DNA from: Salisapilia sapeloensis
Taxonomy: Eukaryota; Oomycota; Peronosporomycetes; Peronosporales; Salisapiliaceae
Reading direction: 5' to 3'
DNA length: 64,000 bases
NCBI GenBank assembly: GCA_023334545.1
Contig: JAADVB010000027.1
Coordinates: forward strand, 1 to 64,000
This document shows positions 11,268 through 21,264 of the stretch, in pieces (the stretch's first letter is position 1; the number at the start of each line of letters is the position of its first letter). A program made the position numbers and the translations under genes. Under the pieces are notes generated by a model. The model was not told where the DNA came from and ran no database searches. It was given only the letters and a program-made list of their open reading frames with translations.

Positions 11268-12785
11268 ATGGCCGCGCTCGACAACCCCAACGACGTGTAC
11301 ACCGCTGCCAACAACGACTCGGACAGCGCCAGCCACACCAACCCGAGTGAGCCCAAAGACGCCTTGGTGCTCAAGCCCAACGCCATCCTCTACACGAGTG
11401 TGCTCGTCTCCTTCCTCCTTCCGCTCCAGTACGGTTGGAGTACCAGTCAATTGAATCTGAACAAATTCAACAATGAAGACGACTGTAACGCTGACCCGGT
11501 CCAAGAAGGAACGTGTGTCATGTTCCCGGGTCACTCCAAGCTCCAGTGGACCTTTGCCGTCAACGCATGGATTCTCGGAGGTATGATCGGTGCACTCTCG
11601 ATTGGTCGCTTCTCTGACCGCTTCGGTCGTGTCCCCAGTCTGCGTGGCAACTGCGTCCTTATGGTCGTTGGCGCTGTCATCCAACTTGCTGTCTCCAATG
11701 TCTGGGCATTCGCTGCCGGCCGTTTGATTGCCGGTCTTGCTTCCGGTGGTGCCTCGGGTGTCGTCAGCTCCTACATTGGTGAGATCTCTCCTCCGCACCT
11801 CCGCAGTTCGCTCGGTGTCGGTTTCCAGATTTCTATCACGCTTGGTATTCTGATCGTCAGTCTCACCTTCTTCTTCGCCAACACCTCCAGCGGATGGCGA
11901 TACATTGCTGGCTTCCCGATTATTCTTGCTGGTCTCTTTGTCATCCTCTCGCCGATGCTTATGGTCCGAAGCCCAGTCTGGCTGCTCAACAAGGGCAAGG
12001 AAGATGAAGCCAAGAAAGAACTTGCTCGCCTCTACGGTGAAGAGAACGTCCCGATGGCCATGGCTTGGCTCCAGACCAAGCTCGAGGACTCGGACGATGA
12101 AGGTGCCGACGGTGCTGAACCCGTCAAGGACAACAAGCGTGCTCCCAGCATCTTCTCGTCGCTCCTCATTCGCCAGTTCCTTACGGCTACCTTCTTGGCC
12201 TGCTCCCAGCAACTCCTTGGTATCAACGCCGTCTTCTACTACTCGAGTGACCTCTTCACGAGCGCTGGTATTGATGACGACCGAATTGGTACGGTTATCA
12301 TTAACGTTGTGAATGTGGTGCCGACTCTGTTCGCCGGTATGCTATCCAACCGCTTCGGCAACCGTCCGATGGTTCTCACTGGTTTCGCCGGTATGCTTAT
12401 CAGCTGCATTGGTATCACCATTTCCCTGTCCACCGGCGTTGACTTCTTGTCCATCGTCTTCACGGCGCTCTACGTTGCATTCTTCGGTATCAGTATGGGA
12501 CCGCTCGTGTGGGTCATCCTGCCGGAACTCTTCCCGAACAACGCTCGTGCCACGGCCGTGTCCATCTGTGTCGCTCTTAACTGGCTGTCCAACTTGATTG
12601 TCGGTGTCGCGTACCCGTACATTGCCAGTGCTCTCGATGACCTAGGCTTCTTGCCCTTCATCGTTCTGCTCGCCATCTTCTTGCCGACTGCATGGTTCTG
12701 CGTCCCGGAGACGTTCGGCAAGTCTACCGATGAGATCCAGGAAATGTTCATCGGTGAGAAGAAGAACGCTCTCGCGGAAGCATAG
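11268..12785 (+). CDS. MFS sugar transporter 1 (GLUT/hexose type, canonical motifs)
   Basis: Intronless, 505 residues, 12 predicted membrane helices. GLUT-type signatures are intact: SDRFGRVP in loop 2-3, GEISPPHLRSSLG after TM5, QQLLGINAVFYYS in TM7 (the two Gln that contact sugar in human GLUT1), WVILPELFP in TM10-loop, and PETFGKSTDEIQ at the C-terminal end. The first external loop carries two Cys (DDCNADPVQEGTCVMFPGHS), shared by all copies in this island and probably disulfide-bonded. Expected role: plasma-membrane sugar uptake. It is the most canonical member of the local family and the likely ancestral type. Codon use is strongly biased to C-ending and GT-ending codons, as in a well-expressed gene. 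Confidence 0.92.
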   Translation: MAALDNPNDVYTAANNDSDSASHTNPSEPKDALVLKPNAILYTSVLVSFLLPLQYGWSTSQLNLNKFNNEDDCNADPVQEGTCVMFPGHSKLQWTFAVNAWILGGMIGALSIGRFSDRFGRVPSLRGNCVLMVVGAVIQLAVSNVWAFAAGRLIAGLASGGASGVVSSYIGEISPPHLRSSLGVGFQISITLGILIVSLTFFFANTSSGWRYIAGFPIILAGLFVILSPMLMVRSPVWLLNKGKEDEAKKELARLYGEENVPMAMAWLQTKLEDSDDEGADGAEPVKDNKRAPSIFSSLLIRQFLTATFLACSQQLLGINAVFYYSSDLFTSAGIDDDRIGTVIINVVNVVPTLFAGMLSNRFGNRPMVLTGFAGMLISCIGITISLSTGVDFLSIVFTALYVAFFGISMGPLVWVILPELFPNNARATAVSICVALNWLSNLIVGVAYPYIASALDDLGFLPFIVLLAIFLPTAWFCVPETFGKSTDEIQEMFIGEKKNALAEA

Positions 12786-13084
12786 GGCCTAGTCATACCG
12801 CTCAACATTCAAATATCTACCCGATAACAAAGTTCAGTTTTACACATCAACTCTTACTCTTGTCATTACATCTGCACCACTCTATTGTCTCTTCTTTGTC
12901 TTCACAAGCTACCAGTGTAGACTCTTCCGACGCATGGCCATGACTTCAGCTTTACAAAGTCAGTAACATCCTCTCCACATCATCTAACATCGTCCGTGCC
13001 GTCTGCGTAATACTTGTATCGCTTTCGTACGCTCGTCCAAACCTGCAGAAGCACAACATATCAGCCACTGCCGATTAATTTTAA

Positions 13085-14615
13085 TCAGTAGCTGTCTACA
13101 TACACTGTCAACGAATGTCGCAGGTGCTCACGTGACTCCAGTAGAGCAGACCGTTTGTCAGAAGATGTGCATGCATCCATTCCAGATTCGTACAGCAACT
13201 TGCCAATCTGCATATAAAGGAGGCCACGGGATGGGAGGGCTAGTTTCGGAACGACCCATTCTGTGGCACTCAATTCCGCTCTGAGGTAGTAAACGGGAGG
13301 TTCCTGCTCTTTGCCTTTTACATCCATGTGGTCGATGAGAAAGTTGCCCAAATCTCGAGCCAACGATGCTTGGGTGGCGTTTCGGCGGTGATGCAGTTTG
13401 GACGATATCAGCCAGCACTTCTTGTAGGCAGTCCATTGGTGTTGGGCTGTAGGAAGAGACGGGATCTGACTCAAGAGAGACGAAAACTCTTTTGTGGCTT
13501 GCAGGATGCTTTCGTCAGAAGCACGGAAGCCACAACGAAGGCATTGAAATGGACAAGTAGCTGATAAAACGCCATTTTCATCGCAACTAGGATTCAAGCA
13601 CTTGTATCCGTCGAGATAGTCATCTTCCGTCGGTCTATCGGTACTCGTCGCCAACTGTGTCGAGCAGCGAGAGCATTCACATGTGAAAAAGTAGGATGAC
13701 TGGAGGGCTTGTTGGCGTTTGGGCGTGGATTCCAACAGCTCAGTGTAGGACACCTAGTGTTATACACACCAATAGGCGTTAGTCTTTCCCTTCGTATTCG
13801 TAGTGACGTACAAGACTTACCGTCAGCTCTTCGCCAATCTCTACGTGCCGTATAGCTCGAATGAACATCTTGTCATTCCGAAAGCTGACGATGCAGTTCG
13901 GGTAGCAAGAGTGATTGAGCATGGCAGCGTCAGGAAAGAGACCGATCGCAACCGGCGCGTTGACATCATTGGCGATCGTAAATGCGTTGCAGTTCACTCG
14001 ACAAAAGAGCAGCACAACGTCATCTTTTCGCCGCTTTAGAAGCTCTTCAAAAGATGCCTTCACATGATTGTACTCGGAACGGGTGATGAGCTGTATCACG
14101 AGAGCACTCATCTCTTCAAATTGTCCGATCTTCGTCTCGGCGTGCTCACCTGCAAGCGGATTTCACTCAGCCATAAACGACAATCACGAGAAGAAAAGAG
14201 TACCGTAGTGATGCTGGAGTTGGAGTACGCCTTGCATTTCTGTCGAGTTCGAATTGCTCGTGAAGAAGAGTTTGCAAGCTAATCGGAAGACGAGCAAAAC
14301 TGTCTGAGAGACGGATTTGCCGGACGCCATAGGAATCTCCTTCCATGCAGCACATTCCAATTTGTGTCCTCCCCTCCATGCATTTTGCTGACACTGTCGA
14401 CTGCAAAAGCGAAGACGCCGACAGCTTCCACACTTGCGGAGAATGACGTCTCTTGTGCTAGTCCGTAAGCACCAGTCGCATGCTGTTACGGACACGCGTG
14501 CAAAGGCAGACGACTCTAGAACACGTGTATATGGAAGAATGGGATGCAAGGCGACTCCTCCGCGGCCTCGTCCAGTCGAAATCGACTCGACAGCGAACAT
14601 TGGCTTTCGTGTCAT
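13085..14615 (-). CDS. SET and MYND domain (SMYD-type) lysine methyltransferase
   Basis: Three exons on the minus strand: 14615-14204, 14149-13821 and 13753-13085, giving 469 residues. A MYND zinc finger (CDWCL...CGSCRRLRFCSRQC...HKLEC, about 46-90) is inserted in the N-terminal SET part. The SET core follows with NHSCYPNC and GEELTVSY, the latter formed across the second splice junction, then a post-SET CECSRC. This order matches SMYD proteins, which methylate lysines on histones or other proteins using S-adenosylmethionine. The C-terminal helical domain is present. It lies convergent to transporter 1, 299 bp from its stop. Confidence 0.9.
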
Positions 14616-14846
14616 TTAAGTGTGTCCAGGTGTCAAGCCACGCCGCTGGCACTTTACGCCCGAAGTGACGAACCATTCAACAGAACGTATTATATTTCAA
14701 GCCAAAGCACCAATCATGCTGTCGGATATGTCAATTTCTCGTGTCTCTACTTCGACAAGAGCAGCGACTACCACCATTTTAAGACGCTGCATACGTGAGC
14801 CTGCAATGTGTCCGAAGAAAAGTGCTGGAAATGACATGGATGCCTA

Positions 14847-15820
14847 GACGAGCATCACATTCGCATTGTTACCAGCTTGCTTCATTGGTCCCAATGCGAT
14901 CAAAGCACAAGCCAGCTTAAAGTCGATGTCTACAGCTCCGACGAGATATGCCATGCAGATCGGGCGAAGAAGAGTCTTTACATCATGCTCCCGGGATATG
15001 TAAAACTCGAGCGGATGATTATGTCGAACGCATGGATTGGTGGAGAAATTATCAGTGCTCTCTTTCTGGATGCCTTTGGTCATCGAAAGGCTGAAATGTA
15101 TAGCTGCAGTGCCACTCTCATCATCGAGTTATGTGTACATCTGGGTAATGTCAGCCGGGTAGCTCATGTCTGGCTTCGCTTCTGAAAGCGCAACTTTCAA
15201 AAAGCAGTATTTCGACATCATTTGCGTCTAGATGGACCAGCAAATCTTCTCTAACAGCGCAGTAGCTTTCTACGCATGTGACTTTCCAAAAATGACAGCA
15301 TCAGCAATGACAAGATTTAGACAATCTTGATGAATGTCGTCAGTGTGACACCGACATACCTTGCAGGTAGCGGTCTACACGCTTTGGTAATTGATGGTGC
15401 TCTGTACAGACCCTTCGTCTCGCTCACCGGTACTATAGGCATGATAACCGCGTTGCTCATGAGCATCTTGTCAGTATCCTTTCCTCTTCACAGCAACGGA
15501 TGTTATTGAATAGGAGGTCGGACAAGATACTATCACGCAGGCCATCCTGTCTCACCTTCTACCAAGTTCAGCATGTGCAAATGCTGTGTTCATTTGCTTA
15601 AGCTCGAGTTGGCTTTCCGATTTTATTGGTGGCCTTAGTCATCCTTACCTATTGTCTCCTTAAAACGACTTGAGCTTTGTGTCTTTTGACGTCCTTTACA
15701 GCGTCGAAAGTCATCTCCTACTTGAGCATATCGTTGACTGGAAAGTATATGACAGAGGATATCTAGACGCAATTTCAAAAGAAGCATTAGCCGAACCAGT
15801 AAGCGCTACAGCACTTTAAA
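14847..15820 (+). pseudogene. Decayed sixth sugar transporter of the island
   Basis: Pieces of the neighbouring transporter can be read in order but in shifting frames with stops. They are: a TM1-loop part (TSITFALLPACFIGP, compare TSVLVSFLLPLQYGW of copy 1); a MLPGYVKLE...SNAWIGGEIISALFLD block (compare MFPGHSKLQW...NAWILGGMIGALSIG); QQIFSNSAVAFYACDF (compare QQLLGINAVFYYSSDLF); MMNVVSVTPTYLAG (compare IINVVNVVPTLFAG); and ACANAVFICLSSSWLSDFIGGLSHPYL (compare ARATAVSICVALNWLSNLIVGVAYPYI). About 170 residues between TM4 and TM7 are missing. The tail retains a KEALAEP match to copy 1. Several frameshifts and stops rule out a working gene. It looks closest to transporter 1. Confidence 0.8.
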
Positions 15821-15880
15821 CAATTCATTGTATGGCTGGTCTATCGCTACTCTTCGCTTGCCCTATCGCCCGCTCATTTC

Positions 15881-16916
15881 CTACGAGTCTTCGTCTGTCA
15901 TCCGAAACGGAGGGCCGGCCGCAGGTTGGATGATGCGGCTCACGTCCACTAGTTTGGACTTGAGCAGCCCATGGTACAGTCCAGCACTCACGGACGCATT
16001 AAACTGGAACTTTTTCGCTTCTTCCTCCGTCAGCACCTGCTTCGTCGGACCTCGATGAGGCCTTTTCTCCAACTTTGATAGGAAGCGGAGGACTTGGTCC
16101 ACCGACTTGGCACTAGTGTCGCTTCCGACTGTTATCTCCACAGGCGAAACGAGTAAGCACGGGTAGAAAAATCGGACGCCTAGAAATCGTTCAGGCGTTA
16201 CGAGGTTGCTCCTACGTATCGTTCAGCATGATTAGTTGTGATTCCCACCTCTCAGCAAGTCCAGGGACAAAAGCGTACTGTATAGAGTCAATGGTCAGGT
16301 TGATGGTGCTCGTCGCAAGGACGGTCGAAAGAGAACATATCTTTTCCAGTTCCTGGAACAGCTTGGTCTTTGCAGTCAGGTCGTCCGGGATCTATGCTCA
16401 TAGAGCAAGTGGTGAACTCTGTTATGTTTTTCATACCTACTTATCCTTCATACCGCCTCGAGGACGACGTCAGCTTCTGCACAGCCGCTCAAATCCGACA
16501 CAAAGTTGATGCCATTTGATGCTTCCGTCACCATGCGCTTCGTGATGTAGCCGAGGTGAAGTAGCGGAGTCAGTAGCTCATACGCCGACGTTGAGAGCTA
16601 ATGTTTTCATATCAGTCGATGCTGGATCGAAGTTGTAAACTAGGAACTCTACCATAGATGCGATGTTTGGATCCCTGTCGATAACAGTGACTTGAACGCC
16701 TTGCAAAGACAGATCCACTGCAATGCATCTATGCCAGTCGCATATATGTTAAAGATATCGATCATGAGTCCATTTACGAGCACTAGAATCGTACTTGCCG
16801 AGAACCCCTGCGCCAACGATGGCTACTCTATAGTGCGCCGCCTCGCAGGAAACAAGATTCCGCTCCAGGTTGCGGTAGGCAGAGAGGGGAAGCGGGGCAG
16901 GCGCGCCATGGGACAT
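15881..16916 (-). CDS. 3-hydroxyacyl-CoA dehydrogenase-like protein, frame broken at last junction
   Basis: Exons that fit: 16916-16795, 16728-16653, 16597-16454, 16391-16249 and 16179-15881. The NAD-binding Rossmann start is clear (YRVAIVGAGVLGKCIAVDLSLQGVQVTVIDRD), followed by ADVVLEAIPDDLTAKTKLFQEL and VLATSTINLTIDSI, all hallmarks of HAD enzymes. The last exon has FFYPCLLVSPVEITVGSDTSAKSV, equivalent to the HFFNPVP..VEV....TS region. However, every plausible donor leaves phase 2 while the last exon needs phase 1, so one extra or missing base separates the two parts. It may be a recent pseudogene, a sequencing error or an unusual splice site. The protein then diverges from the family where GFI.NR is expected. 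Start at 16916 is the first ATG of the open frame. Confidence 0.6.
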
Positions 16917-17527
16917 CTTTGAAAGACAGACTTTTGTGCCAGGTCCAGTTGGTGGATGGGTACCATAAAAGCGGAGAAATTGCACGATGCGAACGTTATT
17001 TTATTAGACATATTCAGAGTTTCGTGTGGTCGAAGCCTTCCGATGTGGCAATTGCTAGCTGTACCTCCGGTACAACATCAAGGGAGCGTGCGAAATGGTG
17101 ATTGTCCGACGAGTATCGGCAAAGCGGTGCCGAGCATGATCAGTGAGTAAGAGAATAATCATAAAATAGGATTGCGCGGATCGATTAAGACGTGAGGAAA
17201 AATGCATTCAATGCGCATACAAAATAGTGATAAATTGGTTGACATTTTATGAGATCGTGGACTTGACGCGTGATAAGACTGCTTGAAGTTTCGGTCTTTC
17301 ATCTTGATTAGAGGAGCAAACGCGACCAGGGCGAGATGCCGAAGAGCATTTTACAAACGAAACAGACTCGTCTATAGCTTCTAATACATCATTAGTTCAT
17401 ACACCGCTTCAGCACTATCCTCCAAAGACGTTAGAGGTCAACCTCGTTGACTGCTGTTCCCGTTGACCGCTCGCTTGCTCTCTCCACGACAGCCGATTTG
17501 CCGCCGACGCTGTTCTATCTGTGTCTT
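16917..17527. other. Intergenic region between HAD-like gene and transporter 2
   Basis: Divergent promoter region. Nothing else recognised; ORFs here are short and of uninformative composition. Confidence 0.5.
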
Positions 17528-17543
17528 CCTCACTTTTCAATCT
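17528..17543 (+). promoter_or_regulatory. Oomycete-type initiator plus flanking element, transporter 2
   Basis: CCTCACTTTTCAATCT is a strong match to GCTCATTYYNCAWTTT, 32 nt before the ATG at 17575. It fixes the likely transcription start and argues against any longer N-terminus. Confidence 0.6.
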
Positions 17544-17574
17544 CCTGTACGCTCTCAAATTGCAATCACATTTC

Positions 17575-19101
17575 ATGTCAGCAAAGCTATCGCCGCGTCA
17601 AGGCGACATGAACGTCAAGACACCGGTCATCGACGAGCAACCTACCACGCACTACGAAGACCTGCTCAAGGAGCCAGAACACAAGTTGAAACCACGCTTG
17701 ACGCTCTACACGAGCATCATCGTCGCCATGGTCGTTGGTGTGCAATACGGCTGGAGCATCTCCCAGCTTAATCTTTCGACTTTCCATGACTCAGATGACT
17801 GCAACGCTCGCCCTGTACCCGAAGGTCGGTGCTTGATGTTCCCAGGACACTCGGACCTCGAGTGGGTTTTTGCTGTCAATGGCTGGATCTTTGGAGGCAT
17901 GATCGGATCCCTTGGCACTGGTCACTTTGCCAAGCGCTATGGTCCAAGGAATACATTGCGAGGTGCATGTGGCATTATCATCATCTCGGTTGTCATCCAA
18001 ACAAGTTCTTATAACGTCTGGCAATTTGTCGTTGGCCGTCTAGTAGCTGGGCTTGCATCCGGTGCCTCCTCTAGTATCATCAGTGCCTACATTTCGGAAG
18101 TTTGTCCACCGCATCTTCGTAGTGCGTTTGGCGTCGGATTTCCACTCGTGTTGTGTATCTCCATCTTACTCGTTGCCATCGCCTTCTTCTTTGCAGACAC
18201 ATCCAGCGGATGGAGATATATGGCAGGCTTCCCACTGATCCCGACAGCCATCTACTTGGTCGGGTCTTTCACTGTGATGGTAGAGAGCCCGCCATGGCTT
18301 CTTGTACAGGGTCGAAGAGAAGAAGCAAAGCAGGAACTTGCTCGTCTGTACGGCGAAGAGGGCGTAGTCATAGCTCTTGCGTGGATCGAGCCCAATGGTG
18401 ACGAGTCTCGCATCAGTCAATCCTACAGCGACTTGGGTGACGACATTGTCCATCCGCTTCACGATGGTAAAACGCCAACACTATTCTCAAGGGAAATGAT
18501 ACTGCAGCTATTGGTTGCGCTTGGCGTGATCGGTTCCCGTCAGATGTGCGGCATAAATACTGTATTCTACTACTCTGCTGGTCTGTTTGTCGACGCTGGC
18601 ATTGAAGATGATCGTATTGGGACGATTATCATCAACGGCGTCAACTGCATCCCACCCTTAATAGCTGGTGTGCTTGCCACAAAACTCGGCAACAAGAAGA
18701 CCCTCATTTCAACGTCATTTTGTGGAATCCTAAGTCTCATTGGGCTTACGATTGCTCTCGTCACCGACGTTTCCGCGCTCTCGATCGTCTTTACGGCTAC
18801 ATTCGTCATCTCCATCAATGCCGGATTGGGTGCATTGGCGTGGGTCGTGGCAGCGGACGTCTTCCCAGACGAGGTACGACCGAGTGGATTCGCGCTCTGT
18901 GTTGCCTCACAATGGTTAGCAAACCTTATCGTCGGTGTTGGATACCCATACCTTGCATCCGCAATAGGGACGCTGCGTTACGTCCCTTTCATTGGCATCT
19001 TGGTCATCGCCATTCTCTTCATGATGATGGAACTCCCGGAAACCTCAGGAAAGACGAACGAAGAAATCCAGCAATACTTTCAGAAACGCCGAAACAAGTA
19101 G
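17575..19101 (+). CDS. MFS sugar transporter 2 (diverged motif set)
   Basis: Intronless, 508 residues from the first ATG; the open frame extends upstream but has no ATG and the promoter motif lies there. Twelve helices, the two-Cys first external loop (DDCNARPVPEGRCLMFPGHS) and C-terminal PETSGKTNEEIQ identify it as a paralogue of transporter 1. Diagnostic positions differ: loop 2-3 reads AKRYGPRN instead of SDRFGRVP, TM7 reads SRQMCGINTVFYYS (Arg in place of the first sugar-contact Gln), and the PELF motif reads AADVFP. It is likely a functional transporter with changed substrate or coupling. A 23-nt stretch (17836-17858) is identical to transporter 4 (26075-26097), pointing to recent duplication or gene conversion. 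Confidence 0.9.
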   Translation: MSAKLSPRQGDMNVKTPVIDEQPTTHYEDLLKEPEHKLKPRLTLYTSIIVAMVVGVQYGWSISQLNLSTFHDSDDCNARPVPEGRCLMFPGHSDLEWVFAVNGWIFGGMIGSLGTGHFAKRYGPRNTLRGACGIIIISVVIQTSSYNVWQFVVGRLVAGLASGASSSIISAYISEVCPPHLRSAFGVGFPLVLCISILLVAIAFFFADTSSGWRYMAGFPLIPTAIYLVGSFTVMVESPPWLLVQGRREEAKQELARLYGEEGVVIALAWIEPNGDESRISQSYSDLGDDIVHPLHDGKTPTLFSREMILQLLVALGVIGSRQMCGINTVFYYSAGLFVDAGIEDDRIGTIIINGVNCIPPLIAGVLATKLGNKKTLISTSFCGILSLIGLTIALVTDVSALSIVFTATFVISINAGLGALAWVVAADVFPDEVRPSGFALCVASQWLANLIVGVGYPYLASAIGTLRYVPFIGILVIAILFMMMELPETSGKTNEEIQQYFQKRRNK

Positions 19102-19743
19102 ATTAAAGTCGTGCGTAGACTCTGGAAACTTAGCCGTCCAGCATGTTAGAAAGTGTCTACAGTCACCAACTTCGAGATAGTTTAGGGCGTTAGTAAACGT
19201 TTGTGAGATTTCGCAGTTCTTGAATGCTATTTTGTATGGTGTAACCATGGAGATGGAACTTAGGCAGCTAACGATTTTTGTTCATAGGCTGAAGTAGGCA
19301 ATCTACTACATAGAAAAAGCGTATCTCCTCCCTGGAATCGCTCCGGCAGTCTCCACAGCTGTCGTGCATCAATTTGTAGGGTTTGGTGTTTTGGATTATA
19401 AGCTACGATCATTGGCTAGTCCAGCAATTAACGTAGCCCATATGCAATTAAGTACGAACTGTGTACTAAACCACCTTAATGTTGGTGACTGTAGACGTTT
19501 TTTATGTACGAATACCACATAACGTGTTGGATGCCCAAGTTACCAGAGTCTAAAAGTGCTTAGTGCTTAGTGCTTAGGCATCTTCTAAACGGACTATAAG
19601 CCCAGCAGAAATGCAAGCCACAATTTACTTGAACGGCATGCCTAACATCAATCCTGCTGTATTGTACGCGGACGAGAGACTTGTAGGAAATGTATTAAAA
19701 CCTATACTTGAGCTAGAATGAAACTGTCGGAATTTACTTGTCC
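19102..19743. other. Intergenic region between convergent transporters 2 and 3
   Basis: No gene seen. A short tandem repeat of the unit gtgctta lies near 19556-19576. The region holds the two 3' UTRs. Confidence 0.55.
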
Positions 19744-21264
19744 TTACGCACGTGCGGCAGCCTGACGCCGCTTCAGCCGATCCTGAAATATCCCCTGAAT
19801 CTCTTCATTCGATCGGCCTTGAGTCTCTGGTACTAGACACCAAAGGAAGAGAACTATCAGCGCCATGATGACTATGAATGGCACGTAGCGAAGCGATCCT
19901 AGCGCAGATGAAATGTACGGGTAGCCGATACCAATGAACAAGTTGCTAAACCATTGGCAGGCGACGCAAAGAGCGAACCCGCTTGCACGTGCGTAGTCAG
20001 GGAGGACGTCAGCTGCTACGACCCAGGCCAAGGCCCCAAGTCCTGAGTTAAGAGTAAGCACGAACGTACACGTGAAGACGATCGAAAGCTCCGAAATGTC
20101 CGCAATGAGTGCAATGGTAGTACCGATGTGACTTATGAAAGCACCCGTGGACATCCAGAGAAGCGTCTTTCGATTACCAAACTTGGTGGCAAAGACTCCG
20201 CCTATCACTGGCGGTAGCATATTGACACAGTTGACCACGACGGTTCCAATACGGTCGTCCTGGATACCCGCGTCTGTAAAGAGCGTAGAGCTGTAGTAGA
20301 AGACAGTATTCAAGCCTGAGAGCTGCCTGGATGCTATTGTTCCCATTCCGATAATTAGTTGAGGAAGCACGGACTTGGAAAACAGCGCCGGGGTCTTGCC
20401 TTCGTGAATCGGTTTGATAATGTCTTCGGCTAGGTCACTGTAGGAGCTGCTGATGTGCTGACTGTCCGTTCGAGTCGTTTCAATCCAGCCCAAAGCCATG
20501 GACACGTTTTCTTCCCCAAAAAGTCTTCCCAGTTCATGCTCAGCTTCATTGCGTCGACCTTTTAGTAGCAGCCAAGGCGGACTTTCCACCATCACTGTGA
20601 ACGATCCAACGAGATAGAGGGCGCTCGGAATCAACGGGAAGCCGGCGATGTACCGCCAACCGCTAGAGCTTTCGGCAAAGAAGAACGAGACAACGACCAT
20701 CAAGCTTGACGTCGCGATAGCAAAGGGCAGCATCACGCCCATGGAACTCCGCATGTGAGGCGGAGCCACTTCTTGGATATAAGTTCCAACGATACTAGAA
20801 CATGCACCAGAAGCAAGACCGCCAATGAAACGGCCGGCAGCGAATTGCCACACGTTAAAAGAGCTGGCCTGGATGATGGCAGCTACGATAGCAATCACGC
20901 TAACGCCACGCAATGTGGCTCGTGGACCGTAACGGGAAGAGAAATGGCCAGCACAGAGAGAACCCACCATGCCGCCGAAGATCCAGCCATTCACGACAAA
21001 AAGCCACTCGACTTCGCTATGACCTGGGAACATTAAGCATGTGCCATCAGCGATGGTCGCAGCGTTGCAGTCATCTTTGTTGTTATACGCTGTGAGGTTC
21101 AGTTGTGATATACTCCAGCCATACTGCAGAGCAGTTAGCAGCGAGCACAAGATGCTCGTGTACATTATTTGATTCGGCTTCACAAGTTCGAGCGGGTCCT
21201 CCAAGAGGTCCTTGTACTGCGTATGCGGCCCGGTATCCGGCGGTGGTGTCTCGACATCTCTCAT
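19744..21264 (-). CDS. MFS sugar transporter 3 (diverged motif set)
   Basis: Intronless, 506 residues, on the minus strand. It has the same family frame: DDCNAATIADGTCLMFPGHS external loop, SSGWRYIAGFP after TM6, and PETQGRSNEEIQ at the end. It shares the changed residues of copies 2, 4 and 5: SSRYGPRA in loop 2-3, SRQLSGLNTVFYYS in TM7 with Arg for Gln at 20326-20328, and AADVLP in place of PELF. By motif pattern (AADV) it is closest to transporter 2, with which it is convergent, consistent with an inverted duplication. Expected to be a plasma-membrane solute carrier. Confidence 0.9.
   Translation of the reverse strand: MRDVETPPPDTGPHTQYKDLLEDPLELVKPNQIMYTSILCSLLTALQYGWSISQLNLTAYNNKDDCNAATIADGTCLMFPGHSEVEWLFVVNGWIFGGMVGSLCAGHFSSRYGPRATLRGVSVIAIVAAIIQASSFNVWQFAAGRFIGGLASGACSSIVGTYIQEVAPPHMRSSMGVMLPFAIATSSLMVVVSFFFAESSSGWRYIAGFPLIPSALYLVGSFTVMVESPPWLLLKGRRNEAEHELGRLFGEENVSMALGWIETTRTDSQHISSSYSDLAEDIIKPIHEGKTPALFSKSVLPQLIIGMGTIASRQLSGLNTVFYYSSTLFTDAGIQDDRIGTVVVNCVNMLPPVIGGVFATKFGNRKTLLWMSTGAFISHIGTTIALIADISELSIVFTCTFVLTLNSGLGALAWVVAADVLPDYARASGFALCVACQWFSNLFIGIGYPYISSALGSLRYVPFIVIMALIVLFLWCLVPETQGRSNEEIQGIFQDRLKRRQAAARA

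Noticed and set aside
11241-12212. Minus-strand ORF of 323 codons opposite transporter 1
   Set aside because: Asp/Thr/Glu-rich sequence mirrors the codon bias of the sense gene; no family character. A shadow of the transporter.
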